A DNA stretch of 49,846 bases from an uncultured Prevotellaceae bacterium (GTDB taxonomy: Bacteria; Bacteroidota; Bacteroidia; Bacteroidales; Muribaculaceae), in contig ONKU01000024.1 in assembly GCA_900318535.1 (NCBI GenBank), positions 1-49,846 of the forward strand. The letters run 5' to 3'. A program made the position numbers and the translations under genes. This document shows, piece after piece, positions 14,719 through 22,752 of the stretch. Position 1 is the stretch's first letter. Each line of letters opens with the position of its first letter. The notes under the pieces are model-generated. The model had not been told where the DNA came from and did no database searches. It worked only from the letters and a program-made list of their open reading frames with translations.

Positions 14719-16386
14719 ATGGACATGGAGCGTGTCATCGGGGCAGCTCTGGCTGGTGACCAACAGGCTATCGCCAAGCTCTATAATGCGTATTCCCACA
14801 AGGTATTGGGTATATGCTATAACGTTGTGGGCAACCGTGCCGTGGCCGAGGAATTGTCCCATGACGCCTTTGTGCTTGCTTTCTCCAAACTGGATCATCT
14901 GCGAAACCCTGAACGTTTTGACGCTTGGCTGTCAAGCATTGCGGCCAACGTGGCGTTGCGCTACAAGCAACGACATCATACGTTGGTCACGGTCCCTGTT
15001 GATGACATGCCAGATGAGAGCAGGATTGAAGATGAGCCCTCGGACATGCCGACGATGGCCGAAATCATGGCAGCGGTAAATGCCTTACCCAACGGTTATG
15101 GCAAGGTGTTCAAGATGGCTGTCATGCAGGATATGTCGCACAAGGAAATCGGTGAAATCCTGGGCATTGCCGCCCATTCCTCGTCATCGCAACTGGCACG
15201 CGCCAAGAAGATGTTGCAGCATTCGTTGGCCAAATATTGGGCTATCATCCTGCTTGCGTTGCTCACGCCCCTGGCCTTGCTACTCCTGCGCCAGCCCAAG
15301 AGAATCGTTGAGCAGCCCAAGACGGCTGAGACGAACGAGCCTGCTGTCACTGAAGGCAATCCACAAGTGACCGAGCCCGACAAACAGCAGCGCAAAGAAA
15401 GCCGCAACATGGCCATCACTGTCCCCGAAAAATACAAGCAGCCAAATGTGAGCATCACAGACACGGCTCAGCATGAGGAAGTTCCAAGACAGATGGTTGA
15501 CACGACAACTGTTCCTGTTGAAAATGCACTGCCTCATCTCAAACTGAATGGCGGCATCCACTTTGCAAACGTCGGTCAAGGCACCACCATCCGGCCCAAG
15601 AGAGACGATTTCAAGCGCTGGTCAGCTGATTTGGCCTACACGGGGCAACCATCCCCAGAGTCAGATAGGATAATTCCTCAAAACTTCATCGTCACCGATT
15701 ATACAGCACCAAGCGTTCCAGGAGAGCCAGATCCCACCTTATCGATTGACAACTGGACCGATTACATCAATTACCTCAATGAGTGCAGCGAAATCTTTGG
15801 TGAACTGCCTGAAAAGGAACTCATCATGCGCAAGATTGCATTGAGCAACGAGCCGCTGAACAATGGCCAGATCGTGCGCAAGACTCACCACAGCCTACCG
15901 CTGACTTTTTCCTTGTCACTGAGATATCAAGCCAACAAGAGAATCGGACTGGAGAGCGGCCTCCAGTACACAAGACTCAACTCACTGTTCCAAACGGGTG
16001 AAGGCATCAACCGCATCGATGAGAAACAGCGCATCGATTACCTGGGCGTGCCGTTGAGAGCCTCTTATCGTATTTGGAGCGGCAAGCATGTGGGCATCTA
16101 TACCTCGGCTGGTGTGACGCTGGAGATTCCAGTCAAGTCAACAGTTTCGACAGAATATATCTTGAACAACCAGCCAGAACTGCGCGACAGTCATCATCTG
16201 GATGTGCCGCTGCAATGGTCAACGGGCATTGGAATAGGTGTTCAGTACAATATCACTCCCAGCATCAGCATCTTTGCAGAGCCTGGCGTACAGTACTATA
16301 TCCCTGATGGCAGCGGCTTTGAGACCTACCGCACACAGCATCCGTTCACCATCACGATTCCTGCCGGCTTGCGATTCACGTGGTAG
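14719..16386 (+). CDS. Fusion: ECF sigma factor - membrane helix - outer-membrane beta-barrel
   Basis: Seen in one uninterrupted frame of 555 residues (ATG 14725 is an alternative start). Sigma region 2 is at about 6-83 (AIAKLYNAYSHKVLGICYNVVGNRAVAEELSHDAFVLAFSKL). Sigma region 4 is at about 112-168 (VNALPNGYGKVFKMAVMQDMSHKEIGEILGI...QLARAKKML). A membrane helix is at about 172-190 (KYWAIILLALLTPLALLLL), then a polar linker to about 390. An eight-strand-like barrel at about 392-555 starts SLPLTFSLSLRYQANKRIGLESGLQYTRL and ends in FTITIPAGLRFTW with terminal aromatic. Known: in Bacteroidales an ECF sigma gene is often followed by a separate inner-membrane/barrel protein ending in just this way. 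Here they form one chain, which would put sigma in the cytoplasm and the barrel in the outer membrane. Inference: signal transfer across the envelope or proteolytic release of sigma. A lost stop codon is the simple alternative. Confidence 0.85.
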   Translation: MDMERVIGAALAGDQQAIAKLYNAYSHKVLGICYNVVGNRAVAEELSHDAFVLAFSKLDHLRNPERFDAWLSSIAANVALRYKQRHHTLVTVPVDDMPDESRIEDEPSDMPTMAEIMAAVNALPNGYGKVFKMAVMQDMSHKEIGEILGIAAHSSSSQLARAKKMLQHSLAKYWAIILLALLTPLALLLLRQPKRIVEQPKTAETNEPAVTEGNPQVTEPDKQQRKESRNMAITVPEKYKQPNVSITDTAQHEEVPRQMVDTTTVPVENALPHLKLNGGIHFANVGQGTTIRPKRDDFKRWSADLAYTGQPSPESDRIIPQNFIVTDYTAPSVPGEPDPTLSIDNWTDYINYLNECSEIFGELPEKELIMRKIALSNEPLNNGQIVRKTHHSLPLTFSLSLRYQANKRIGLESGLQYTRLNSLFQTGEGINRIDEKQRIDYLGVPLRASYRIWSGKHVGIYTSAGVTLEIPVKSTVSTEYILNNQPELRDSHHLDVPLQWSTGIGIGVQYNITPSISIFAEPGVQYYIPDGSGFETYRTQHPFTITIPAGLRFTW

Positions 16387-16404
16387 TTAAAATCAGCAAA
16401 ATGA

Positions 16405-16433
16405 TGCAGTCTTTTATCGCCTTGTGGTATCAT
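16405..16433 (+). promoter_or_regulatory. Matching putative ECF-sigma promoter before the dockerin-tailed secreted protein
   Basis: TGCAGTCTTTT (16405-16415), nine bases, TGGTATCAT (16425-16433): same blocks and spacing as 14666-14694. It lies 51 bp before the ATG at 16485. It does not resemble the housekeeping TTTG/TAnnTTTG pattern. Confidence 0.6.
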
Positions 16434-16484
16434 TAGGTTATAGAACGATATAATCATCTTTAATAACCTAAAAAATTAACTGCT

Positions 16485-17294
16485 ATGATGAAAAGAAGCA
16501 TTCTGTTAGTAGCCCTTGCCTTGTTGGCGGTGTCACAGGTTGCGGCAAACGAGTACATGTATACGCCTTTTGTACGAGAGGGTGTGAAGTGGGTTTACTA
16601 TTATGTCAATGAGGATGGTTTCTATCCGGCTGACACCGCATTGGGAAAAGGCAAAGTCTATATGAACCTTGAATTCAAGGGCGATACCGTCATCAACGGA
16701 CTCACCTACAAAGCCATGCACAAGTACCATGGCGGTGCCATTAACGCCAATAATGACACAGTGCCTATCTACATGCGTGAGAAGGACAAGATTGTATACG
16801 CGATAGTGCCAGACGGCAAAGTATATCCCGATTGCCCTATCGGCAACTCCTATTCACCCGACATTTATGACCTCATCAGTGAAGGCAAGGAGTTTATCTT
16901 ATATGATTTCAATGATCCCGTAGCCTATTGGGATAGACTTGTAAACCAATCAGGTTATGATGACCAGTATCAGCATTGTTACACAGACACTATAGCACTT
17001 GGCACTCATCTGGCCAAACAATATGTTGGAAACCTATGGGGTGACTTCCGCATGATTGAGGGTGTGGGCATCGATGCATTATCAAGTTACACACTTGATT
17101 TCTTCATGGTGTTGCCAACGGGTTACAGTACCTATTTTGGCCTGAGCCATGTTGTCGAAGGCGGTGAAATAGTCTATAAGGGACAAAAGTTTGACGAGAG
17201 CATACTGGAAAACAAGCGTGGTGATGTCAACGGGGATGGTGAAGTCAGCATCTCAGATGTCACAACCTTGATTGATATCTTGCTGGGACGTTAA
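16485..17294 (+). CDS. Secreted protein with C-terminal dockerin-like calcium repeat
   Basis: 269 residues; the second ATG (16488) is equally possible. The signal peptide MKRSILLVALALLAVSQVAA is cleaved before NEYMYTPF. The body is beta-rich with a repeated theme seen in Bacteroidales surface proteins (FVREGVKWVYYYVNEDGF... FKGDTVINGLTYKAMHKY... MREKDKIVYAIVPDG). The C-terminus RGDVNGDGEVSISDVTTLID is a single dockerin type I-like calcium loop plus helix. No enzyme motif is visible. It has a promoter like that of the sigma-barrel fusion, so it is the most likely member of that regulon. Inference: a surface or secreted protein made in response to the fusion's signal. Confidence 0.75.
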   Translation: MMKRSILLVALALLAVSQVAANEYMYTPFVREGVKWVYYYVNEDGFYPADTALGKGKVYMNLEFKGDTVINGLTYKAMHKYHGGAINANNDTVPIYMREKDKIVYAIVPDGKVYPDCPIGNSYSPDIYDLISEGKEFILYDFNDPVAYWDRLVNQSGYDDQYQHCYTDTIALGTHLAKQYVGNLWGDFRMIEGVGIDALSSYTLDFFMVLPTGYSTYFGLSHVVEGGEIVYKGQKFDESILENKRGDVNGDGEVSISDVTTLIDILLGR

Positions 17295-17343
17295 ATCCTC
17301 CACAATAGCACGATAACACTGTTTTATCGCACTTTCTATGCAG

Positions 17344-17400
17344 TCCTTGGTGGTTTGGTGGAATCTCAACTTGTAGAAAACCAAACCACCAAGGATTTTT
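17344..17400 (+). terminator. Strong hairpin-plus-T-run abutting the next start codon
   Basis: The perfect 16-bp stem TCCTTGGTGGTTTGGT (17344-17359) / ACCAAACCACCAAGGA (17380-17395) has a 20-base loop followed directly by TTTTT and then the ATG at 17401. As a terminator it ends the 16485 gene. Its contact with the start codon is unusual and could mean attenuation, or that the next gene starts later. Confidence 0.85.
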
Positions 17401-18420
17401 ATGTACAAACTGACGGATTACCTTTTCAACGGGCTATTGTATGCCAACAACATGGCACGGCCACGGCACAAGCGGCTGAGCCAACTGATGATTTATGCCA
17501 CAACGGCATGCCAGTCACATTGCAAGCACTGCAACATCTGGCAGAAAAAGCGTGAACACCTGTCGCTCGACGACATCAGGCACATCATGCAGAGCCGCTG
17601 CATCACGAGCAGGACAACCGTCGGGCTAGAAGGCGGCGAATTCATCCTGCATCCTCAAGCCGATGAAATCATGGCATGGTTTCATGAGCACCACCCCAAC
17701 TACACCCTGCTCACTAACGGTCTTGCTCCACAACGTGTCATACAGTCCGTGAGGCGCCACCGTCCTCGTCACCTGTATATCTCACTCGATGGAGACAAGA
17801 AGACCTACAAGAGAATGCGCGGCTGCGACGGCTATGACAAGGCGATTGAAGTCGTTGAGACATTGAAGGACGAGGTACCGCTGTCGCTCATGTTCTGCCT
17901 GTCGCCGTGGAACTCGTTCAACGACATGGAGCATGCCATCAACGTGGCCTTGCATAATGGCATTGACGTGCGCATCGGTATCTATGGCACGATGGCGTTC
18001 TTTGATACCACGAGCGAGCTGATTGAGGCGACCGATTTTGTGGGCCGTATTCCCTCTAACATCCACAAGACACAAGAGAACTATGACTTTGTAGCACTTT
18101 ATGACCAATGGCGGAGTGGCAACCTGCGACTTCGGTGTCAAAGCATCATGAGCAGCCAAAATCTTGATGTCAAGTTAGGCAACATCCACGACCAATCACT
18201 GGACGAAATCTTCAACGGTCATGACAGTGCGCTCACTCAGTGCCGATACTCCAAGCAGTGCAACGGCTGCTGGATTAACTTCCACCGCAAGTATGACATC
18301 ATCCTGATGCGCAACCTTGAACGCTTCATACCCAAACAGATAATTGAACGATTCTATGGTCCTTATCAATGGTGCAACAATCCCAAATTCACTTATCGCA
18401 AACATCTTCAATCATCATGA
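17401..18420 (+). CDS. Radical SAM protein with SPASM-like C-terminal cysteines
   Basis: 339 residues. The [4Fe-4S] motif is CX3CX2C in TTACQSHCKHCNIW (Cys37, 41, 44). It is followed by the GGE-type SAM-binding segment GLEGGEFILHPQADEI and strand LTNGLAP, then YISLDGDKKTYKRMRG. The C-terminal third has further cysteines (LRLRCQ..., TQCRYSKQCNGCWINF) as in SPASM/Twitch domains that hold a second cluster. It is predicted to make radicals for modification of a peptide or small molecule; the substrate is unknown. The next gene overlaps its stop by 4 bp (ATGA). Met18 (17452) is an alternative start, worth noting because a terminator touches the first ATG. Confidence 0.85.
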   Translation: MYKLTDYLFNGLLYANNMARPRHKRLSQLMIYATTACQSHCKHCNIWQKKREHLSLDDIRHIMQSRCITSRTTVGLEGGEFILHPQADEIMAWFHEHHPNYTLLTNGLAPQRVIQSVRRHRPRHLYISLDGDKKTYKRMRGCDGYDKAIEVVETLKDEVPLSLMFCLSPWNSFNDMEHAINVALHNGIDVRIGIYGTMAFFDTTSELIEATDFVGRIPSNIHKTQENYDFVALYDQWRSGNLRLRCQSIMSSQNLDVKLGNIHDQSLDEIFNGHDSALTQCRYSKQCNGCWINFHRKYDIILMRNLERFIPKQIIERFYGPYQWCNNPKFTYRKHLQSS

Positions 18421-19445
18421 TACAACAACTCATTAACCGCTATAAGCGCATGCGCACCGAGCGCTATCTGAATCAAACCTACAAGTGTCAATATGCCTTC
18501 GTCGGCATGGGACAGCACAGCCTGACCAACCTCTATCCTGTGCTCCATTACCTGCAAGTACCGTTGAAATACATCTGCGTGACCAATGAACGTAAAGCAC
18601 GGCTCATCGAGCAAAAATTTAAAGGAATAAAAGCCACCACCAGGCTTGATGACATACTTAATGATGAAGACGTGAAGGGCGTCCTGGTCGCGACATCGCC
18701 TAATGCTCATTTCTCCATCGCTTCACAAGTATTGCAAAGCGGCAAATCTTTATTTATCGAGAAGCCGCCATGCCAGTCATTAGAACAATTGCAGGAACTT
18801 ATCAAGTTACAACGAGAATTCGGTTCACGGGTAGTGATGGTTGGACTTCAACAACGCTACGCACCAGCTGTCCAGATAATCAAGCGCCGATTGAAAGGGG
18901 AACAACTACTCAACTATGACCTGCACTATCTCACGGGGGCTTATCCCGAGGGCAATGCCCTGATCGACTTGTACATCCACCCGATAGACCTGGCCACATG
19001 GCTGTTTGGTAAGGCCGAAATCGTTTCCTATTTAGAGATTGATAAACAATCCTATATCCTGATGCTTCGGCACCAACACATTGTCGGCACGATAGAGTTG
19101 TCCACCTGCCACTGCTGGCAAGACGCGCGACAGTCACTCACTGTCCACACCCGCTCAGGCAGCTATCACCTGGCCCAATGCGAAGAGTTGAGTTTTGTTT
19201 CCAAACAGGCTGTCATCGCAGGCGTTCCCATCGAGAAACTTCTTCCTCGCCGTCAATCGGTCGAATGCCTGTACCGTCACAACGGTTTCTCCCCTACCAT
19301 TGTCAACAACTCCATCTACACTCAAGGCTTTTTTCAAGAGGTCTACACCTTTGTCAACGCCGTTGAAGGGAAAAAGAAAAGCATTTTGACCGACCTCCAA
19401 TCCGTCAAACCCACACTAAAACTGATAGACGACATCATGGGATAA
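18417..19445 (+). CDS. Gfo/Idh/MocA-family NAD(P)-dependent oxidoreductase
   Basis: 342 residues from the ATG overlapping the radical SAM stop. A short N-terminal helix is followed by a Rossmann fold (CQYAFVGMGQHSLTNLYPVLHYL; the usual GxGxxG is altered to GMGQHS). Then come VLVATSPNAHFSIASQVLQSGKSLFIEKPPCQS with the family EKP motif, and the C-terminal alpha/beta substrate domain with the conserved DLYIHPIDLATWLFG (HxxD). Known: these enzymes oxidise or reduce sugars, sugar nucleotides or inositols. Coupling to a radical SAM enzyme suggests a two-step modification of a sugar-like or peptide-bound substrate (inference). The 3' end meets guanine deaminase tail to tail. Confidence 0.87.
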   Translation: MIQQLINRYKRMRTERYLNQTYKCQYAFVGMGQHSLTNLYPVLHYLQVPLKYICVTNERKARLIEQKFKGIKATTRLDDILNDEDVKGVLVATSPNAHFSIASQVLQSGKSLFIEKPPCQSLEQLQELIKLQREFGSRVVMVGLQQRYAPAVQIIKRRLKGEQLLNYDLHYLTGAYPEGNALIDLYIHPIDLATWLFGKAEIVSYLEIDKQSYILMLRHQHIVGTIELSTCHCWQDARQSLTVHTRSGSYHLAQCEELSFVSKQAVIAGVPIEKLLPRRQSVECLYRHNGFSPTIVNNSIYTQGFFQEVYTFVNAVEGKKKSILTDLQSVKPTLKLIDDIMG

Positions 19446-19459
19446 TGGCTGATAGCGCC

Positions 19460-20734
19460 TTAGTCCAGGATGCGGGGTTCGGGAATTTCCTGGCCGCGGC
19501 AGAAGCGGACGGCAATGTGGCGGTCATCGCCTATGTAAATGAAGCGTTCAAGGCGTTGAGTCAATGTGTAGTTGCCGTGGTTCAGGTCGCTGTCGTCAAT
19601 AACGAGGGCATCGAACTCGTAGCCCGGCTCGAAGCTGCCCACGCGCCCAAAGAAGCTGCCTGCCGACTTGGTGGCAATCCAGAAGGCCTCGGGGAGCGTG
19701 AGGAAATGCTTGCCCTCATACTTCTGGTCATAAAGTTTGCTTACCTGAATGGCATAGACCATCACACGCATGATGCTCATGTCATGGCCTCCGCTGATGT
19801 CACTGCCAAAGCCCACCTTGATGCCCTTGTCGAGGAAGGAGCGGATGGGCGCGATGCCTGTCTTCAGGTTGATGTTCGACGTGGGGCAATGCGCCACCAT
19901 CACGTTGCGACGGCTCATCAGTTCCAGCTCTTCGCCTTCACTAAAGACGCAGTGCGCCATGATGGTTGGTGTCTGCCCGAAGAGGCCATAGCGGTCGTAG
20001 GCGTCGCCATAGAAACGGCTCTCGGGCTCCAACTGCTGCACCAAGACGATTTCACCCAGGTTCTCCGACAGGTGAGACTGCACGGGCACCTGGTACTTTT
20101 GTGCCTGTTCGCCGCAAGCCCACAGCATGGCTGGCGAGCATGAGGGAATGAAACGGGGCGTGATGATGGGTCTGACGAGACCGTCGGGGTCGTGCCACTC
20201 GGTAATGAGCGCCTCGTTCCTGGCCACGGCTTCATCGACACTTTCTAACAGGGCATCGATAGAGTTGCGGTCCATATTCACCTTGCCGACCAATGCTCCC
20301 ATGCCAGCCTCGCGGAACAGTTCCATGAGCAGGCGCGTGCTCTCGAGATGGGTGGTGGCGAAGGTAGCGGTGCGCATCGTGCCATAGCGCCACAGGTCGT
20401 GCACAAAACGGCTGTACATGCGCCTTGCGTAGCGCGTATCACTGTATTTCGCCTCCTCGGGGAAGGTGTAGCTGTTGAGCCATTCCAGCAGTTCCATGTC
20501 CATGGAGATGCCCTGGTTGCGGTACTGCCCCGCATGCACATGCATGTCGTTCATGGCCGGTATGAGTAGGCAGTCGCCATAATCTATCACCTCCTCGGGC
20601 TGCATGCCAAAAGCGTCGGCACTACTGGCCACGTCCACGACGCGCCCGTTCTCAACGCCCACATAGCCATGTTCCACAACCTCAAAGTGATCCTTCTCGC
20701 GAGTAAAGATGATGTTAGCCTTATATAGTTTCAT
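19460..20734 (-). CDS. guaD: Guanine deaminase (amidohydrolase)
   Basis: 424 residues, cytoplasmic zinc enzyme that converts guanine to xanthine and ammonia in purine salvage. The metal motif HxH is at residues 65-67 (AMNDMHVHAGQYRNQGISMD), then LLEWLNSYTFPEE, ATTHLESTRLL, VKPI-like RPIITPRFIPSCS, QSHLSEN, MAHCVFS, AHCPTSN and GFGSDISGG, in the order found in eukaryotic and bacterial guanine deaminases. The LLEWL-x-x-YTFPxE stretch is distinctive for guanine over other amidohydrolases. Full length. A TATCTTTG -7-like element (20779-20786, minus strand) lies 45 bp before the ATG. Confidence 0.92.
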   Translation of the reverse strand: MKLYKANIIFTREKDHFEVVEHGYVGVENGRVVDVASSADAFGMQPEEVIDYGDCLLIPAMNDMHVHAGQYRNQGISMDMELLEWLNSYTFPEEAKYSDTRYARRMYSRFVHDLWRYGTMRTATFATTHLESTRLLMELFREAGMGALVGKVNMDRNSIDALLESVDEAVARNEALITEWHDPDGLVRPIITPRFIPSCSPAMLWACGEQAQKYQVPVQSHLSENLGEIVLVQQLEPESRFYGDAYDRYGLFGQTPTIMAHCVFSEGEELELMSRRNVMVAHCPTSNINLKTGIAPIRSFLDKGIKVGFGSDISGGHDMSIMRVMVYAIQVSKLYDQKYEGKHFLTLPEAFWIATKSAGSFFGRVGSFEPGYEFDALVIDDSDLNHGNYTLTQRLERFIYIGDDRHIAVRFCRGQEIPEPRILD

Positions 20735-20807
20735 AAAGATGTTTTTTATCGATATCGATGATGATGAATTGTTTGTTGCAAAGATAGCTAAATTTTGAAT
20801 TCCACGG

Positions 20808-20826
20808 TTTTTTTATTGACAATTGG
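20808..20826. repeat. Upstream motif copy 1
   Basis: TTTTTTTATTGACAATTGG, identical to 22628-22646, with two preceding G and a downstream GGTA also shared. It lies in the divergent gap between guaD and the TlpA-like gene. Confidence 0.6.
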
Positions 20827-20910
20827 TCGGTAATCCATAAATACGGTGTTAACTACATCCAATAAGTCTTATTTAGTCTTAAATATCACCGACGGGGCGG
20901 CTTGATGTGC

Positions 20911-20940
20911 TTGCCCTGTAGGTTTGTTATATTACATTTG
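20911..20940 (+). promoter_or_regulatory. Promoter of the TlpA-like gene
   Basis: TTG (20911-20913), 19 bases, TACATTTG (20933-20940): a close match to the Bacteroidetes consensus, 33 bp before the ATG at 20974. Confidence 0.6.
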
Positions 20941-20973
20941 TGGCATTTTATTAACCAAAACGAACTGAATAAA

Positions 20974-21735
20974 ATGAAAAAAGCAACTACAATTCTGCTG
21001 ACTCTACTTGCCGCAGTCTTGACTTTTACCGCCATGGCCCAGGAGGATGGAAGCGCCATTCAAGCCAAGGTAATAATCAATGGTTATTTCTTCACCGAGA
21101 CTCCAGAGGTCACCGATTGCGGCAGTCCGTCAATCATTAGGGTCGATGATGGGCAGAAGAGCCGCATGATTGCCTATATCTACCCCAGCGAGTTACCAGA
21201 ATCCATCACCAGTCAAGCCATACCTGTCGAAAAGGTGTTTCACGGTCAGGCATTCCTCGACAAGTATAACCAGGCGCGGGAAATGATACAGGTGACCAGC
21301 CAGTCGAGTGATTTGGCAAAACCTGTTGTTGGAGAACCGTTCCCCGCCTTCAGCGAGAAGGACGTTGACGGCAAGATGTGGACCAATGAGGACGTTAAGG
21401 GCAAGGTGTGGGTACTGAACATGTGGTATCAGGGATGTGGTCCCTGCCGCAAGGAGATGCCCGAACTCTCGACCTGGCGTGAACAGTTTCCCGACGTGAT
21501 GTTTTTCTCGGCCACTTACCACGACGAGGCTTTGACCCGCAAGATTACCGAGCAGCACCACTTCACCTGGACCCACCTCATCGAGGCTCGTGACATGATG
21601 TCATGGATACAAGGGCAAGGATTCCCGTTGACTATCGTGGTTGACAAGCAGGGCATCGTCCGCCACCTGGTTCACGGCACTAACAGCGAGAAGCGGGCTG
21701 CCATCCTCGACTGCATCCGCCAACTCAATCAATAA
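20974..21735 (+). CDS. TlpA/ResA-like periplasmic thiol-disulfide oxidoreductase
   Basis: 253 residues from the ATG that gives a signal peptide (MKKATTILLTLLAAVLTFTAMAQ); the frame is open 72 bp upstream but without one. The first 100 residues are an uncharacterised domain. From about 115 the thioredoxin fold starts (VGEPFPAFSEKDVDGKMWTNEDVKGKVWVLNMWYQGCGPCRKEMPEL). The active site is CGPC at residues 155-158 and the cis-proline is in QGFPLTIVVDKQGIVRHL. Role: reduces disulfides in periplasmic proteins or in cytochrome c/metal-site assembly. The next gene follows after 9 bp. Confidence 0.88.
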   Translation: MKKATTILLTLLAAVLTFTAMAQEDGSAIQAKVIINGYFFTETPEVTDCGSPSIIRVDDGQKSRMIAYIYPSELPESITSQAIPVEKVFHGQAFLDKYNQAREMIQVTSQSSDLAKPVVGEPFPAFSEKDVDGKMWTNEDVKGKVWVLNMWYQGCGPCRKEMPELSTWREQFPDVMFFSATYHDEALTRKITEQHHFTWTHLIEARDMMSWIQGQGFPLTIVVDKQGIVRHLVHGTNSEKRAAILDCIRQLNQ

Positions 21736-21744
21736 CCGTCTGTC

Positions 21745-22557
21745 ATGACACGCTTGTTTTCCATACTCTCGGCTGCCATCATCGCCCAGTGCGCGATGGC
21801 ACAGACTATTGTCACAGGACGCATTTCCAATGAGCGGGGCGAAGCCGTCGAGTATGCTACTGTAGCGCTTGTTGGTGACACCATCGGCACGCTTGCCGAC
21901 GCCCAGGGGCATTTCTCCCTAACAATCCCTCATGGCAAGAGGAACGACCTGTCCATCACTCATGTTTCTTATGACAAAGCAATAATTCCCCACTCCACTT
22001 ATAGCGCGGGCAAGCCGCTGTCCATCATCGTCAAGGACAAAAATGTGAAACTGGATGAAGTTGTCGTCGGCAAGAAGAACAAATTAAAGACCATTCTGGG
22101 CAAGAAATGGCCCGGCCCATCGGGCAGTTTCCGTGGCAAGTGGGAGGAAAACAGGCTAGAATGGGGACCGACATTCAAGGTCAAGAAGGATTGGGTCGTG
22201 AGTGATATCTTTTTCACGATAAAAAAGAGCACCTACAGCCGCTGCGTCCTCAGTTTCACCATCTATGAGATCAGGGGCAAGGAATTTGTCAACATCCTCA
22301 ACAAGCCCATCTACAAAACAGTCACAGCAACCGCTCAAAAGACAAAACTCGCCGTCCAGCCCAACGAAAACATCGTCCTCAAAGCCGGTAAACAATATTA
22401 CGTGAGTGTCACTATCGTTGACTGTGACGAAAGCGGCATACTGGAATTCAACTCTCAATTGAGAAGTTGCATTGCCCGCCACCTCTCCGCAGGCAGGACG
22501 CGCAAACTGCCCGCTGGCCCCACCATCACCCTTATGGGCTACGAATTGAGCCGATAG
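21745..22557 (+). CDS. CarboxypepD_reg-like domain surface protein
   Basis: 270 residues. Signal peptide MTRLFSILSAAIIAQCAMAQ, then an Ig-like CarboxypepD_reg domain (TIVTGRISNERGEAVEYATVALVGDTIGTLADAQGHFSLTIP..., about residues 21-105) as found at the front of SusC/TonB receptors. It is followed not by a barrel but by about 150 residues of unknown fold (KKNKLKTILGKKWPGPSGSFRGKWEEN... VVSDIFFTIKKSTYSRCVLSFTIYEIRG). The pattern resembles unnamed Bacteroidales proteins annotated only as carboxypeptidase-like regulatory. It is probably co-transcribed with the TlpA-like protein, which could keep it reduced or fold it (inference). Confidence 0.75.
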   Translation: MTRLFSILSAAIIAQCAMAQTIVTGRISNERGEAVEYATVALVGDTIGTLADAQGHFSLTIPHGKRNDLSITHVSYDKAIIPHSTYSAGKPLSIIVKDKNVKLDEVVVGKKNKLKTILGKKWPGPSGSFRGKWEENRLEWGPTFKVKKDWVVSDIFFTIKKSTYSRCVLSFTIYEIRGKEFVNILNKPIYKTVTATAQKTKLAVQPNENIVLKAGKQYYVSVTIVDCDESGILEFNSQLRSCIARHLSAGRTRKLPAGPTITLMGYELSR

Positions 22558-22627
22558 GGAGCGAAAACATGTGATTTCTATCCCAATTTCGCCCCTTACC
22601 GGGCACTTGCAGACATAGGTGTTCAGG

Positions 22628-22646
22628 TTTTTTTATTGACAATTGG
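22628..22646. repeat. Upstream motif copy 2
   Basis: TTTTTTTATTGACAATTGG again, 107 bp before pepD. Between the two copies a stretch of about 27 bases has only two differences. It may be a regulator site or a promoter part. No consensus -7 lies at the proper distance in either copy. Confidence 0.6.
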
Positions 22647-22752
22647 ATGGTATGTCACGAAAAAGTTGTAAATTAGCGGTGAAATTGAATTTGCTTTGAC
22701 AACAATTCTATTAACTACTTAAATACTAACAATTTAACCATCATTTTTTACA

